A stretch of 64,000 bases of DNA from Eumeta japonica (taxonomy: Eukaryota > Arthropoda > Insecta > Lepidoptera > Psychidae), in NCBI GenBank assembly GCA_005406025.1, contig BGZK01000280.1, positions 434,001 to 498,000 on the forward strand, given 5' to 3'. Each line of letters starts with the position of its first letter. Positions within the stretch are counted from its first letter, which is position 1. Made by a program: the position numbers and the translations under genes. Shown one piece after another: positions 1-11,659 of the stretch. The notes under the pieces were generated by a model. That model saw nothing but the letters and a program-made list of their open reading frames with translations, had not been told where the DNA came from and ran no database searches.

Positions 1-905
1 CGATAAATGTCAAGGAAGTTAGAAAAAATCTATCCTCTGCAAGCTATTAATACAATAAAATAAAAATTGATAATTTATTTCTAACACACATTTGGTAGTA
101 ACAAATTGATCCTTATATCAAAATAAATATTTTTATCGCATCTGGTGTTTAAAGTAGATAAAGTTTATTTTTTACATTATATCATTTAGACAAATATTTG
201 AATAGTTATGACGATAGACAAACGAGTGTGCGATATGTTATGGTGGGGTCCGGCGGCAGGGTCAGACCATAAAGGTAGCGGGCACACATTTGAGCACGCC
301 ATGTTTTTCCCACGGACAGCTCTACGTGGCTTGCTCACACGTTTCTAAATCGCAAAATCTGCATGAACACAATAAATATTTTTAAAAAACCTGTTCGTCT
401 GCGCTGTAAGTCGCTTATCGGCCTGATGAATATTTTCGTTCGCATTACACAGTATTACTACTTAATGTAAATTTTTCACTTCGGGTTAGAGCAAGTTTTG
501 ATATTTTGAGAATGATATGTTTATTCTTAAAGCTTATTGTAACTCATCCAAACGTTAACGTGTGCTTGAAGAATGATTCAAGTACCTACAAACGATTCCG
601 CGTCAAATGGTTGTTTAGTAGTTTTTAGCTGGCGCCAGAACAAAAAAAAATGTTTTCATATTATTTACAAAATAAACGTACTTATCATGACATAAAATAA
701 CATATCATTTTTTTCGTGATGTTTATTCGTGAAATAAGTGAGATCTCTTCTAAAACTAGACAATTTTAACTAAGTAGCAGAACCAATGTTATAATGACAT
801 TTATGAAAAATTACGTGTTTTATCAAAATCTGTAAGATTCAGAATTATTTTAAGTTTTCTCATATGTAAACATTTTCTATATATTGATATTATATAAAAT
901 TAAAG
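1..905. other. AT-rich DNA, no gene seen
   Basis: No open frame of note and no recognised repeat. One GC-richer island at about 235-355 stands out against the AT-rich background; it has no long frame and I cannot assign it. It could be a regulatory block or an old repeat. Confidence 0.5.
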
Positions 906-984
906 AAAGAATTGTCTTATATATTTGTAACGGATAAGGAAATTCCTTTTCTTTATCCGTTACAAATATATAAGACAATTCTTT
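906..984. repeat. Perfect 32 bp stem inverted repeat (hairpin)
   Basis: Bases 906-937 are the exact reverse complement of 953-984, with a 15-base spacer. The arms contain TTATATATTTGTAACGGATA and its complement. No mismatch in 32 pairs implies either a recent origin (foldback or template-switch duplication) or constraint. The overall size (~79 nt) is that of a small-RNA precursor, but perfect pairing is more like a hairpin-siRNA source or a simple foldback than a conserved miRNA. Confidence 0.95.
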
Positions 985-1574
985 GAATTCGTCTTTGATA
1001 ATTTTTAAAATAATATAGGTTCATGAAAAATCTTACGCCTTTATTAAGATTGTTTTGTAAATATACCATTCAAAATTTATAGTTAAGAAAAAAAACACTG
1101 GTGCTCACTACTACGAATACAAAATATCAATAGAAGTGCAAATCGATGTTTTAAAGTTTTAACTGTTACAATATGATATAGTTGGTACACTAATATAATC
1201 TCTGATAATTTTCAAGTTTGTTCAATCAACAGCAGTCACATGTTTTTTTTTTTTACTTTGAGATAAGAAACCATAATAAAACACAATAGAGAATGAAGTA
1301 AATTAACTCATAATTAAAGCATAACATATTACCTAATAATATATTTATAAGAAAATTTATACTTGAAATTCAACACTTCGGATTATATATTGTATATATA
1401 TACATAAAATTGGTTGTATGTATGTATGAATGTTCTTTATGGACTCAACAACGTCTGGAGAACTTTTAATGACATTTTCAGGAAATCTTCAGATTAGCTT
1501 AGCGGGTGATCTTGCGAAGTTTGGTAGCGATTCAATTAACAAAATTTTTCTTTATTTAATATTTTTTTTAGCAT

Positions 1575-1665
1575 TATTGTGGTCCAAACAAGCATGTGAG
1601 CTACCCGAGAATAGGTGGTCATCGCTGTCCATGAACACTTGTGACTCCGTAGGAGTCTCAGTGCG
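1575..1665 (-). repeat. Lepidopteran interspersed repeat fragment
   Basis: On the minus strand this reads GTTCATGGACAGCGATGACC followed by an AGCTCACATGCTTGTTTG-like block. It is the same family as the copy at 29335-29405 (ATGGACGACGGTGATCACC ... CACCTGCTCGTTTG). It resembles a short dispersed repeat I recall from many moth and butterfly genomes; the family assignment is from memory, the internal match is seen. Confidence 0.55.
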
Positions 1666-3570
1666 CTACTAGCTTCTTGGGTGGGAATAGGACGTTCGAT
1701 GGAGGAATAAGTGGACTGATAGAGAAGGGAAGAGGCTGATGGAGAGGGAATGGACTATCGGAACTTTCATTCACAGGACGAAACGCAACAGCAGAAACTG
1801 TTACTTTACGTCTGTATTGTGTGAGAATGTAGTATTGCACCGATCGATCCCGCCCATTTACGTGTTGCAAATTGACTGTAGCATGGCTGTATCACAACAA
1901 ACGGCCATTTTGTATCACAATATGCCGTAAGAATGAATACATAACGTGCCACTGTACCTACAGGTGCCTGCTAAAACTTCGCCACATGACTGCTCCCATC
2001 CGTCCATCAAAAGTCATCTGGCTATAGATAATTACTCCGGGATAGATCGCAAGTGCTTGTATAGATTCCAAAAATGAAGTTACTTAAGAAATACTTCATA
2101 ATATTTTTTTTAGGAATAAATATACATTTTGTGTTTCAATTCCCTAAACATTCTAAAATGAAAAGCACAGAAGAATGGTTGTTAATATTCCATCCTTTTC
2201 AACTATTCCTTCCAAGATATTTATTATTATTGAAGATTTTTTTTTGTATCAGAAAAAAGCATTTTTAGAGATGAACGCTGTAATTACGACTCCCAACAAG
2301 CAAATTATGAAAGGACTGCGTTTACAAAGCGAGTACAGTTGTAACGAGTTGGACAATGTAAATATTTTGGGCAAAAAAAAATTGATAAGCTGGATACAAT
2401 TGCGATGTTCAACGGCATATTTTAAGCAAAGAGGAAAACTATATTGGTTGGTAGGTATCGTATGTGCTTAATTATGTAATATCACATTACATGATTTGCT
2501 ATAAGTTCAAGTTTCTCAGGCAGTCTCTGAGAATTATGTCATTATTGTGTTATGTAATTAATTTTTAAGTATTATGATCGTTGATATCAGTAATTCTGCA
2601 ACTCTTGAACTACTTGACTGATTGAAGTCGTATTTATACGACATGTTTCTGTTGTATGACAATGGCTCGTTAGCTATACTAGAATAGCACAATTAGAGTT
2701 ATAATCAGGTTGTTGATAAATATTATGTTTATAAACCATATATATGTTAGTTTAGTGCTAGAAATAAAAACACAACATCCGAAATCGAAAGATGGCGCTG
2801 TGGTCCGTTCATATTTATATATAAAAGTTATTCATATTCAAAATATATTTTCCTTCAGTGCCAAATAAAATTGTAGTATATAGGTATGGCCAGTTAGCCA
2901 ACGGTGTTATCGAGTTAATAATAAACTTCATATTCATATACTGATATGATTTCATTTACGCAACATTTTTGCGTCGTCAACAAAAACATAAAAAAACTCG
3001 GTGTCAACCAAGGTAACACCACAATATGTCTAGCAATAGACACCGACTCCAGAAATAACAATAATTGTAACTACATTATATTATCGTAATAATTTGATAG
3101 ACTTTTAAGTAGTCTAATATTTTTCATTTCATTTTATTTAGGAGAACTCTAAATCATGTTTTGATTATTGTTGGTTATTCATAGGTATGTGTTGAGTTAA
3201 ATTTGAAGTGGGTGGGTACCTACCTATCTTTTTGCGTGGTAGACACATAGATCGTACCTATATGTTGATGAGTAGAAAAAGTAGGTTGTTTATTGAGTTT
3301 TAGAAGAATATGCAATATTTTTTTTACTTTGTAGTACATATTAATCTGTTTTGGAATAGTTTTTGTTTTGAAATCGGTTTTTTTTTTTGTTAAAATTTTT
3401 ATATGTAGTAATTCATTTTAAATTACGCTTCAAATTTGAAGATTTTATTTATTATTGCTTAACCAGTTGTAATTGCCCATTTTTATTTGTAAAAAATGCC
3501 ATAGAAAAATTCGTGAAAATACGTCTTCATTACATTGCCAAAAATTATAAAATTATAAATTCAGGTTGAC
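1666..3570. other. No gene recognised
   Basis: AT-rich sequence. A 98-codon open frame at 2175-2471 has no recognisable domain and ordinary base composition. A single GATGGCGC core (the CTCF-like motif that fills the array at 56.5-59.6 kb) lies near 2792, in reverse orientation. Confidence 0.4.
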
Positions 3571-3870
3571 GAAAATTAAATATATTAGTTCTTTTCAGAG
3601 GTAAGTGAACATTCGAATTTGTTATCTTAAGTATTAATCTTTTCATATGGATCTTCATCAATAAATAATTACTGTGCCTACTTTGTAACATTATTGTTTG
3701 ATATTTAATTTCGCCCTTTAATGTAGCCTTTTAATCACCTAACTAATAACTGCTGACAATATAACTTGTAGTATTGGTAATATACATTATTATATTTTGA
3801 AAATAATAAGTGTTTGAATTTCTTGTACTTGTGTACATTTAATAGTTTTGATTTTATTTTATTAATTACT

Positions 3871-4915
3871 AGCTGGCCCAGCGGACGTTGTTTTGCACTT
3901 TCTTATATGTGACTTGCCAGTATAGTTAATGCCCGCAGCTATACCAACATGGATGTAGAAGGAATTTCTTCTTCTTTTGTATCTATCGATCGCAATTTCA
4001 ATCTCGGTCTCGTTTCCGATTCAGATCCCAGTCGCACTTTTAATTCTGATCCCATCCTCACATTCGTTTTGGACTCTAGTCCCATTTTCAATTTCGACAC
4101 CGGTTCCGCTTACGATTCTGATGCTGATCCCGTTCTCGACTCCAATTCCTGTCTCGCTATTAATTCCGATTTCGCTACAAATCACAGTTCTGATTTGAAC
4201 GAAGCTGAGGGTTAGTAAATTAAATATAGGCATAATAAAATATAGGCCATATTACTCGAGGATAGTATAGTTTTCAATGAGTAAATGAAGTTTTAAAATC
4301 GGTGCAGTAGTCCGGTTCAATAATACAAATACATGTTTGAAATCGGGGACAAATTCTAATAGGTACAATATACAAAATATCCCAGTCATACTTTAAATTT
4401 TGATCCCATCCCTACACTCGTTTTCAACCCCAGTCCCTTTCTTAATTTCGATCCCGGCCCCGTTTTCGATTCTGATTCTGGTCCCTTTCTCAACTTTGCT
4501 CCCTGTTCAGCTTTCAATTCCAATACCGCTACCAGACCTAATTCCGATTTACACAAAGCCAGGAGTAAATACTAATATCAATATAAAATATAAACTATAT
4601 TACTCGGGGACAGAGTAGCATGAGTTAAAGTTATTAAACTCGTCTTAGGAATATAAATTCATGGGCGAATCTGGAGGTGAACGTTAGCTGCCTAATTTAC
4701 TCAAAACAGTGCAAATATCTATTAATGAAAGAATATTTAAAATCGGTTCCTCGTTTTGCCTTAGTAATACAAATATGAAGATGAAACGGAGAACAAATGC
4801 TAGTTTTTTGGAAACCTTACCTGGCATGCATGTAACGTATCACCTAAGTTTCTCCGTAATCGTATTTGGCATGTACAGAGGACAAACATACATTAATATA
4901 TTTATATAGATAGCT
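3871..4915 (+). mobile_element. ~1.0 kb non-autonomous element, copy 1 (GATTCC-array family)
   Basis: Order of parts: head CTAGCTGGCCCAGCGGACGT at 3871; a first array of degenerate GATTCCGATCCC-like words (about 3985-4195); a spacer ending in AAAATCGGTGCAGTAGTCCG (about 4295); a second array (about 4395-4545); a tail with GTCTTAGGAATATAAATTCA (about 4644) and AAATCGGTTCC (about 4740). The copy at 45944-46960 has the same parts in the same order and strand, which defines the unit. No conserved coding frame is shared, so I call it non-autonomous. Open frames in the arrays on both strands are by-products of the repeated words. Confidence 0.75.
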
Positions 4916-4954
4916 GTCGACCACGGCTCTTCCCTTGAAGAGCCGTGGTCGACA
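4915..4954. repeat. Perfect 18 bp stem hairpin with 4-nt loop
   Basis: Bases 4915-4932 pair perfectly with 4937-4954 around the loop 4933-4936. The arm includes GTCGACCACGGCTCTTC, GC-rich in an AT-rich setting. It sits exactly at the 3' boundary of the ~1 kb element. It resembles an intrinsic foldback; a function is not established. Confidence 0.95.
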
Positions 4955-5009
4955 TAGAATGATTTCCTACATTTTTCGTTTCGACCGATCTCACTGTGAT
5001 GCATACGCC

Positions 5010-5610
5010 TATCATAATTCCGATCCGGTTTCTGGTCCTTAATTCCTTCTCGATCTAACCCCGATTCCGGTTTTGCTTCCGATCTAGGTTCCGTTTATAC
5101 TTATGAGGAAATTCCACTAAATTAGTCCATTTTAAAGATTTTTTTATCGTACTGGAACCATAAAAAAATATCGCAATAAAAGGTACCGTAAATGTAACGT
5201 AAAAGCTCTTTTACTATCCCGTAAAAGTCCCATCGTGATCTGTGCAGCCGCTTCGACGACACCCCGGACAAACAGACTTATACAAAGGGCCGTCCCGATC
5301 CAATTTCGATTTCGATTCCTATTTCATTTTGATTCAGTTCCAAAAAAATATCCAATTTTTAAGAGTTTTTTTTTCACACACGAACCCTACAAATTATCGC
5401 ATTAAAAGTACTTTAAATGTAGTCCAGAAAGCTTCTCTACCTTCCATTGAAAATCTCATCGTGATCTGTTCAGCCGTTTCGATGATACGGCGGACAAACA
5501 GACAGATATACCTTGTCCTGGTAATAACGAACAATTCGTTGCAGTCGTTGGGAAGTGATGCGCGTACATACATTGTGGCGATCCATTTTTATTTATATAC
5601 ATTTCAATAT
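5010..5610 (+). repeat. GATTCC-family fragment with duplicated tail
   Basis: A short GATTCC-like array (5020-5100) is followed by a tail module that occurs twice: GTGATCTGTGCAGCCGCTTCGA ... CGGACAAACAGAC near 5235-5285 and GTGATCTGTTCAGCCGTTTCG ... CGGACAAACAGAC near 5462-5505, about 225 bp apart. A second short array lies between them. The element ends with TTCGTTGCAGTCGTTGGGAA ... GCGATCCATTTTTATTTATA (about 5535-5600), a tail also found at 31890-31960. Confidence 0.7.
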
Positions 5611-8440
5611 TATCATGATACATTCACTACTACGCATTGAATAAGCCCATTCATTTCGTGTTAGTAATAAGTCAACAATCCCTTCCAATTACCATTGTCT
5701 TAAGCAAGTAGTCATTCAAAATCAAATTTTAAGGTGATAGTGATAAAGTTAGTTTTCTTTGTACGAAATTTATCAGCATTTTTAAACTAGCTGTTTAGTC
5801 TCACATTTGTGTGAGTTTGTTTAGCCATAAAGTTATGTCTATTTGTACCGCATCATAATTCTATGCTTTTCTATTTCGATGCCAAAACCAATATGTAAGA
5901 CATGTATTAATAAATCACTTCACATAATGCCCATAAAAATAAATTACCATTAATACTTGATAGCACGTATGGACTAAGAAATCTTGCATACATGTTTTAA
6001 AAACGGGTATAAAGTGCACACTTAGATGTATTTATAAAAATTTGGTACTTTTTGAGAAAATTTATATAAAGGAAAAAAATACTAATTGATAATTGTAGTC
6101 AATGTATATCATCACCATCATTTTATGTGCTATCAAATCAGTTATAAAATATTTTTTTTGCATGAACTTAAAAAAATATTTTCGATTTTCGTTTTTCTGG
6201 CTAAAAAAAAAACGAGAGGGAGCAGGTGGAATTATGGAATTTGAATTTTTTATAGATTTTGAAGTTGCTGTCTCCACTTTGTTACTTAAGAAAGAGGTCA
6301 AGTTCGAATCAGGATAGCGCATCGATTAATCCGTATAATATTAGCAAAATTTTTTAATTTTGCGATAATCTGCCAATTTTCTATATTTATATGATCGTTG
6401 TTTACAAACGTGTAAATATTTATGTTTTTCGAAAACAATAGAGCACTTGTACGATAATTTTTCCCATAAGATATGTTCAACCTTCCTCTTTTATCTCGTA
6501 AAATTGGAAGAAAACATGAAATAATTCCAATTTTCGCATTATATAAAGTATAATGCAAGTAAATATAAGCAAATAAAAGCAAAAAGCAAAATAAAATTGG
6601 ATTAACAAGGCAATCTTTTTCAAAGGATAAATAAACAATAAAAACGATTCCTTATACTTCCCTGCATAAAATTTTTTCACCAACAATAAATATAGACAAA
6701 TAGCTTTTTCACTATGTCAAATTGATTTTTAGACCTTTTAGTTAGGAAACTCCAATTAGGCGTACGTAACACCAATCAATCATGAAATGGAACAAATCGA
6801 TTGTAACATTTGTCTAACATGGGTAGGGCTTTTCAATTTTGTTAAGCACATGTTACTTGTGCATAACCACTTTTATGTATATAAAATTTTTAATTTTTAC
6901 CTTTGCCTACAATTATTGTAAATAATCTGTGCGGTCTAGTGAAGTTGGTCTAGAACATTTCCAGATAGAATCCATTTGCCATCCTAACTGAATACAGTTT
7001 GGATTGTCTGATCTATTTGAAATCTTTGCACCTTTTATACTTGAAAATATACCAGTAGCGCATATATTACCTTTGTTTCTTTTAATAAAATCACAACAAT
7101 GTGGCCATTCAATCACAGATTTTTTTCTCAATCTCAGCATTTCTAAAGCTGATGAATATATTTCGAGAGTCAAGACTCTAGAATGGGATAATATAAAGAA
7201 GTTACCAAAAAATCATGCAGTATTTGGTAAAACAGTAATGTGACTACACCGATTTTTAACTAAAAAATAACACTATGTATTTCATTGCATAAATTGCTTT
7301 AAAATTAATTTAAAAACCTATCAAAATTAATACAGTCGGAAAATCATCACAAGCAGTCCATTATAAGACAAGGAATTCGAAATGGTATTACACAAAGCGG
7401 TAATATTATGTGCAATTGTATTTCTATTAAAATATCATCCCGTTACAAACTAACCTCGATTGATTTGGTTGTTCTAATGAACATAAAACTGTTGCCGATC
7501 GTATACTGATTTATTTCCCATTCAAAGAAATAAATTGAAGATCAATCGGCGTATTGTAAGGTCTTTCAAAGGGCATCCCTTTCTTAAGAAGATTCAATTA
7601 ATGTACTTATTGAACAAAGGGAGAGGTATATAAAATGAAAATCTTCAAAATCAAGTTCAAGTCTATTGGAACTGCACAGGAAAATAATAAAAATACCTTC
7701 TTTCAATCGCGTTATTGACATTTCTGAAATTTGTCAAATTTTAACCAAGAATTTGTCATATTTTAATCATTACATTAGGTTTCTAAGCATATGCATTCTA
7801 GCTATAATCAATGCTTAAATATCTTTAATATAATACTACAACACAATCGCTTAGCTCGCTAAATTTATTCACATTGTCTATGAACTTATATTTTTCCGTA
7901 CAAATGACTACAATATATTCTTCATAAAGGGAGTACAGTTTTTTTAAAGATGCGATAGATATATCAAAACTCGAATCAACCAAGAGCGTTTGATCGCATC
8001 CGATATTTCTTTCTGCCGTTGCGTAACGTACATATTTGATAATTTCAGTATCCAGCTAATGAACTTGGTTGACGTGTTTCGAGTGTGCCGTGGAAAAATA
8101 CAAATGATTGCGCTCGGGAAAAGTTGCAAATGTTCGTTTCCAACAACATTCAACTGTAAAAATTACTTTCGTATTGTATTTACGTAGCGCCATCTGTAGT
8201 TTGTATAGTTTATTTTAGGTTGTACTATTTTTTTATTGGGAACCAAAACATAGTAACATTGCGATTGCCTCAAGATCGTACGACATGTCGCTGTGAGGCA
8301 GCGGTTAAATTTTTTTCTTGTGTATAATTGTTTTTTCCCAGGATAGGCACCTTTATAGATAAACTTGACACGTGAAATCTTTATCAGAATATAATAACAA
8401 AAAAATCTACATCACATACTCGAGGGCCGTTCGCGAGATC
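5611..8440. other. No gene recognised
   Basis: AT-rich sequence. Overlapping frames of 79-86 codons on both strands at 6913-7243 carry no motif I recognise. A single GCGCCATCTG core lies near 8188. Nothing else can be supported. Confidence 0.4.
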
Positions 8441-8449
8441 GTCATGACA

Positions 8450-9250
8450 CACGTGTAGCGGGTGCGGTGCGGGAACTTCCCTATTCGAATAGCGCCCTAC
8501 ACAACGGCTGGTACTTCACCAAAAATGAGGATGAACACATTCGAAAGGGCCCAATCTAATTTTTTTCGAACGGTTAGTTTAGTAAGCACGTGTGAAGCTT
8601 TTGTTGAAAATTTTTTAGATGTTGCCCTTTTCTTATTCATCTGTCAGAATATGTAAATAAACAAAACATGCGACATTCGAATGACACGAACCTCCGAGAA
8701 TTTCATGAGCGACCCCTACATGCTGAGCGTGTGACTGTGTGATGCGCGTTATCCAGAATGGGCATTATTGGATCATGGTCTTTTGAATTGAATAATAAGG
8801 CGATTACAGCCATCTCTGAGAGTCATTTTAAAACGGTGAAAAAATTTGTTCTTCTTAAATTCGAAGAAATGGATGTGGGGAAAGCGCGATTTCGACAGGG
8901 CGGCGCCACGGCTCGCACGGCACGAATTTCCATGCCTCTCTTGCTTGAACACTTCCCTGGACGTCTGATTTCTTTAAGGATGATTTCGGCTGATTACAGC
9001 CGAAAACTTTGTTATCACCAATATGGACGTTGAAATGCTGAAAAAAGTGGACCACAACTTTATATCTCGACTCTCTCAATATATCGAGGAGAATGGTGGC
9101 CAGTTTCAAGATATCGTTTCCAAAAAGTAATGAAAATAAACTTTAAGTATAAATATATAAAAAAAAATAAAATGATATTTCCTATATTCTTGTTTTATTA
9201 TTGTTTAAAGTCAGGAAGTCCCAGCGTTCCAGCGTCGCACCCGCACACCA
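8450..9250 (+). mobile_element. Decayed, internally deleted Tc1/mariner-superfamily element
   Basis: The transposase relic at 8758-9129 is flanked by imperfect inverted sequences: GTAGCGGGTGCGGTGCGGGA near 8455 and, on the opposite strand, GTGCGGGTGCGACGCTGGAA near 9245. These could be the remains of terminal repeats. The boundaries are inferred from that similarity and are approximate. Confidence 0.5.
8758..9129 (+). pseudogene. Tc1/mariner-superfamily (IS630-type) transposase relic
   Basis: The product would be a DDE transposase that cuts and pastes its own element. Visible blocks are a stretch ending in EEMDVG, then RQGGATARTARISM and LLEHFPGRLISL. In the family the middle block reads QDGATAHTAR, so the catalytic Asp is Gly here. 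The block that should follow, with the third acidic residue and the SPDL..CD motif, is missing. The frame then breaks, and the C-terminal part resumes in another frame at about 9022 (VEMLKKVDHNFISRLSQYIE) up to a stop at 9127-9129. The N-terminal DNA-binding region is not found. This is a dead, internally deleted copy. Confidence 0.8.
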
Positions 9251-9804
9251 ATAATCGCTTGTTTCATAATGTAAGACAATCATCGTAACTCTCTAAACTG
9301 GAGTATGAAGATGAATATTATTATCTATTATGCCAATATAGATTAATAATAAAATTAAAACTAAAATAAACCTACTAATATGTATTTTGTGTCCACATCA
9401 CAAATCAATTTGAAAGTTTCTAAACGGTGCCACTCTTCTTTAACATTATCTCTAACATTATCAGTTCAGGTGTTCACAATTTTTTTTTTATGTTGTTATC
9501 TGATAACTTTAACAATTAGCCGTTAATTATTTCAAATGAGAGTTTGAAGCTCACTGTTGATAGACTTCTTTGTGGAAAACTTTTAACTGCATGAATTAGT
9601 TTATTAAGCTTTCGGCCATTATATAAGAAAATCAATCTTTAAGTAATGTAAGAAAGAAGTCTAATTAGTCACGTTAATTAGGAATGAATAAATCGTAATT
9701 ATTTAATTTGTTATAAAGTAAAATTCTTCATAGATAATAATCTCAATTTTTACAATACATGTATATTGTAAAACTTGAAATTATTAACTATATATATAGT
9801 TCGT

Positions 9805-10304
9805 ATGTACAATCGTTTTCGAGAAACAGCTTTAAAAAACACTCGTGTTCGTTTATGTACAAAAAGAAAAAAATTACTATTATTCATTGCATTATGTATA
9901 TTATTTTTAACTTTTTGTCCGGACCTTTATCGGAGGCGATCGTTTTGTCCGATTCCTATCACCACATTGCCGAGACACAACATCCTACAATCATTAAATA
10001 TCAATGTGAAAACCTTGGATCCTAGATCCTACACGTCGACGACCTCCGGGGCCGCCGGTCAACATGTTCTTAGCGACGCGGAGCAAATGGTTCAATTTGA
10101 TTATGATTCGCTCATTGATTACAAAGAAGCAAAGAAACTCACGTCAAGACGAGCGCATATGGAACACGATGAGCGAGTGACTTTATTTAACGTCAATTCC
10201 TTGATCAATCCACCCGTGGTTGATTGATCAAGGAATCGCTGGCTTCCGGTTTGAAGACGAAATACCTAACCTAGCCAGCGAGCCACCATCGCTCAAGATT
10301 TAAA
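9805..10304 (+). CDS. Unrecognised gene-like frame, possible type II membrane protein fragment
   Basis: The first in-frame ATG is at 9805 and the frame runs 140 codons to a TGA at 10225-10227. Residues about 14-26 are basic, followed by a hydrophobic segment (LLLFIALCILFLTF, about residues 29-42), as in a signal anchor, then a hydrophilic lumenal-type stretch. Base composition rises well above the local background from about 9930 to 10300, as expected for coding DNA. After the stop, another frame continues with a gene-like end (GIAGFRFEDEIPNLASEPPS) to a stop at 10302-10304; the switch coincides with the perfect inverted repeat at 10196-10236, so a small rearrangement may have broken the frame. 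I do not recognise the family. The N-terminal layout would fit a Golgi enzyme, but that is inference. It could be a pseudogene, or a first exon. Confidence 0.45.
10196..10236. repeat. Perfect 15 bp stem inverted repeat
   Basis: Bases 10196-10210 (ATTCCTTGATCAATC) are the exact reverse complement of 10222-10236, with an 11-base spacer. It lies at the end of the open frame starting at 9805. A second, 8 bp stem (CGCTGGCT near 10237 and AGCCAGCG near 10274) follows directly. Confidence 0.9.
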
Positions 10305-11655
10305 TGAAACTTTCCTAGAATAATAATTTCACAATCGCGACAGCTCCGTGACTCATACACAAATAAAATGACGACTCAATTATCTATTGATCCCTCGAGT
10401 GTTTTAAAATAATGCCGTTATTCGTTGGATTTCGGCAGATTATGTGAACGCTGCGACAAAGCACACGGTATGAATAAGCCTCGTCAAATCCCCGAACAGC
10501 GCAGGCAAAGCTTCTATTATATATTGCTTAATATGTGGAAGAAATATGTTTACAAATTGGCTGTATAACCGCCTTCATTGAATTCTATGCTTCGAGAAAT
10601 CTCCGTTAAGCTTAGAAAAATTGAAAGCAGTATTTTTGTAATTGAAATAAATCCTACTGAATAATCTCCCAATTAATTTCGACGTGGATCTATTTGGTAT
10701 AAAATTGAAATTATTCAATTTACACTTTCTTTCGGACACCTTTTCTTTTTTGCTGCTGCTCCGACGACGTGGGCGTGGAATAAATTTTCGTCATTTCAAA
10801 TAGCGATTCTAAAAGCAATCTCGTTACCGTTTACGATTCTGACCTTAATCCCGATTTCGTCTCGAAAACAAGCACGTTCTCACATATTACATTTATATTA
10901 TCTAATAATTTCTGAAAAAGATGTTATTTTATATACAGGATAAACAAATAAAAAACGATTATGAGAAAAGTTATCTTAAAGAAAATCTCATTACAATCAG
11001 AAAGATGAATTTATAAAATGTTCTGATATAAGCGACTTTGTAACTCTTATGAGAATAAATGAAATTAAGATATTATATAGAGTAAATGAAATTAACTTCA
11101 AATTGTAAGCAAATTCTAATAATCGAGTTGAAGTTTAAAACAAATTTCCAACCAACTCCAATCAATAAACGAGAGGGTCTCGCTCTCACAATATCCCAGA
11201 ATATCTATTAAAATCACGGATGATTTACTTCACATTTATAGCTATCTAGTAAATAACGTAAATTTTTCAGAATGAAAATTTGTTTTCCGCAGAGTAATGA
11301 TACAAATTTTAATAAAAGTAAATTGAGTGTATAAATATAGTTGAATAATAATAAATTCAATATTAATTATAAAAAATTGTCAACATTCACAAACAAGACT
11401 ATAGTTGAACTATTACGTTTGCAAAAAAAGATTTTGTAAGTTAATATTCGTTTACTAGCTCAACAACATTGTTATTATTTCAATAATGGCCATTGGATTA
11501 AAGATCATGATATCCGTTTTGATACAAAATATGATTTTTTTTACATTGATAAAACAAAACGATTATATATATAATCATTTATAGTTACTAAATAATAATC
11601 ATTTTTAGTTACTAAATTTTACATAGAGCAAGCAAATACACTAAATAATATTTAT
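10305..11655. other. No gene; one GATTCC-family scrap
   Basis: AT-rich DNA. A short GATTCC-like stretch at about 10800-10865 (sense) belongs to the array family. Nothing else is recognised. Confidence 0.45.
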
Positions 11656-11659
11656 TTAT

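Noticed and set aside
2175..2471. 98-codon frame
   Set aside because: Starts in T-rich DNA, no domain or splice context that I could support.
6913..7243. Overlapping frames on both strands
   Set aside because: No motif, ordinary composition, equal openness on both strands.
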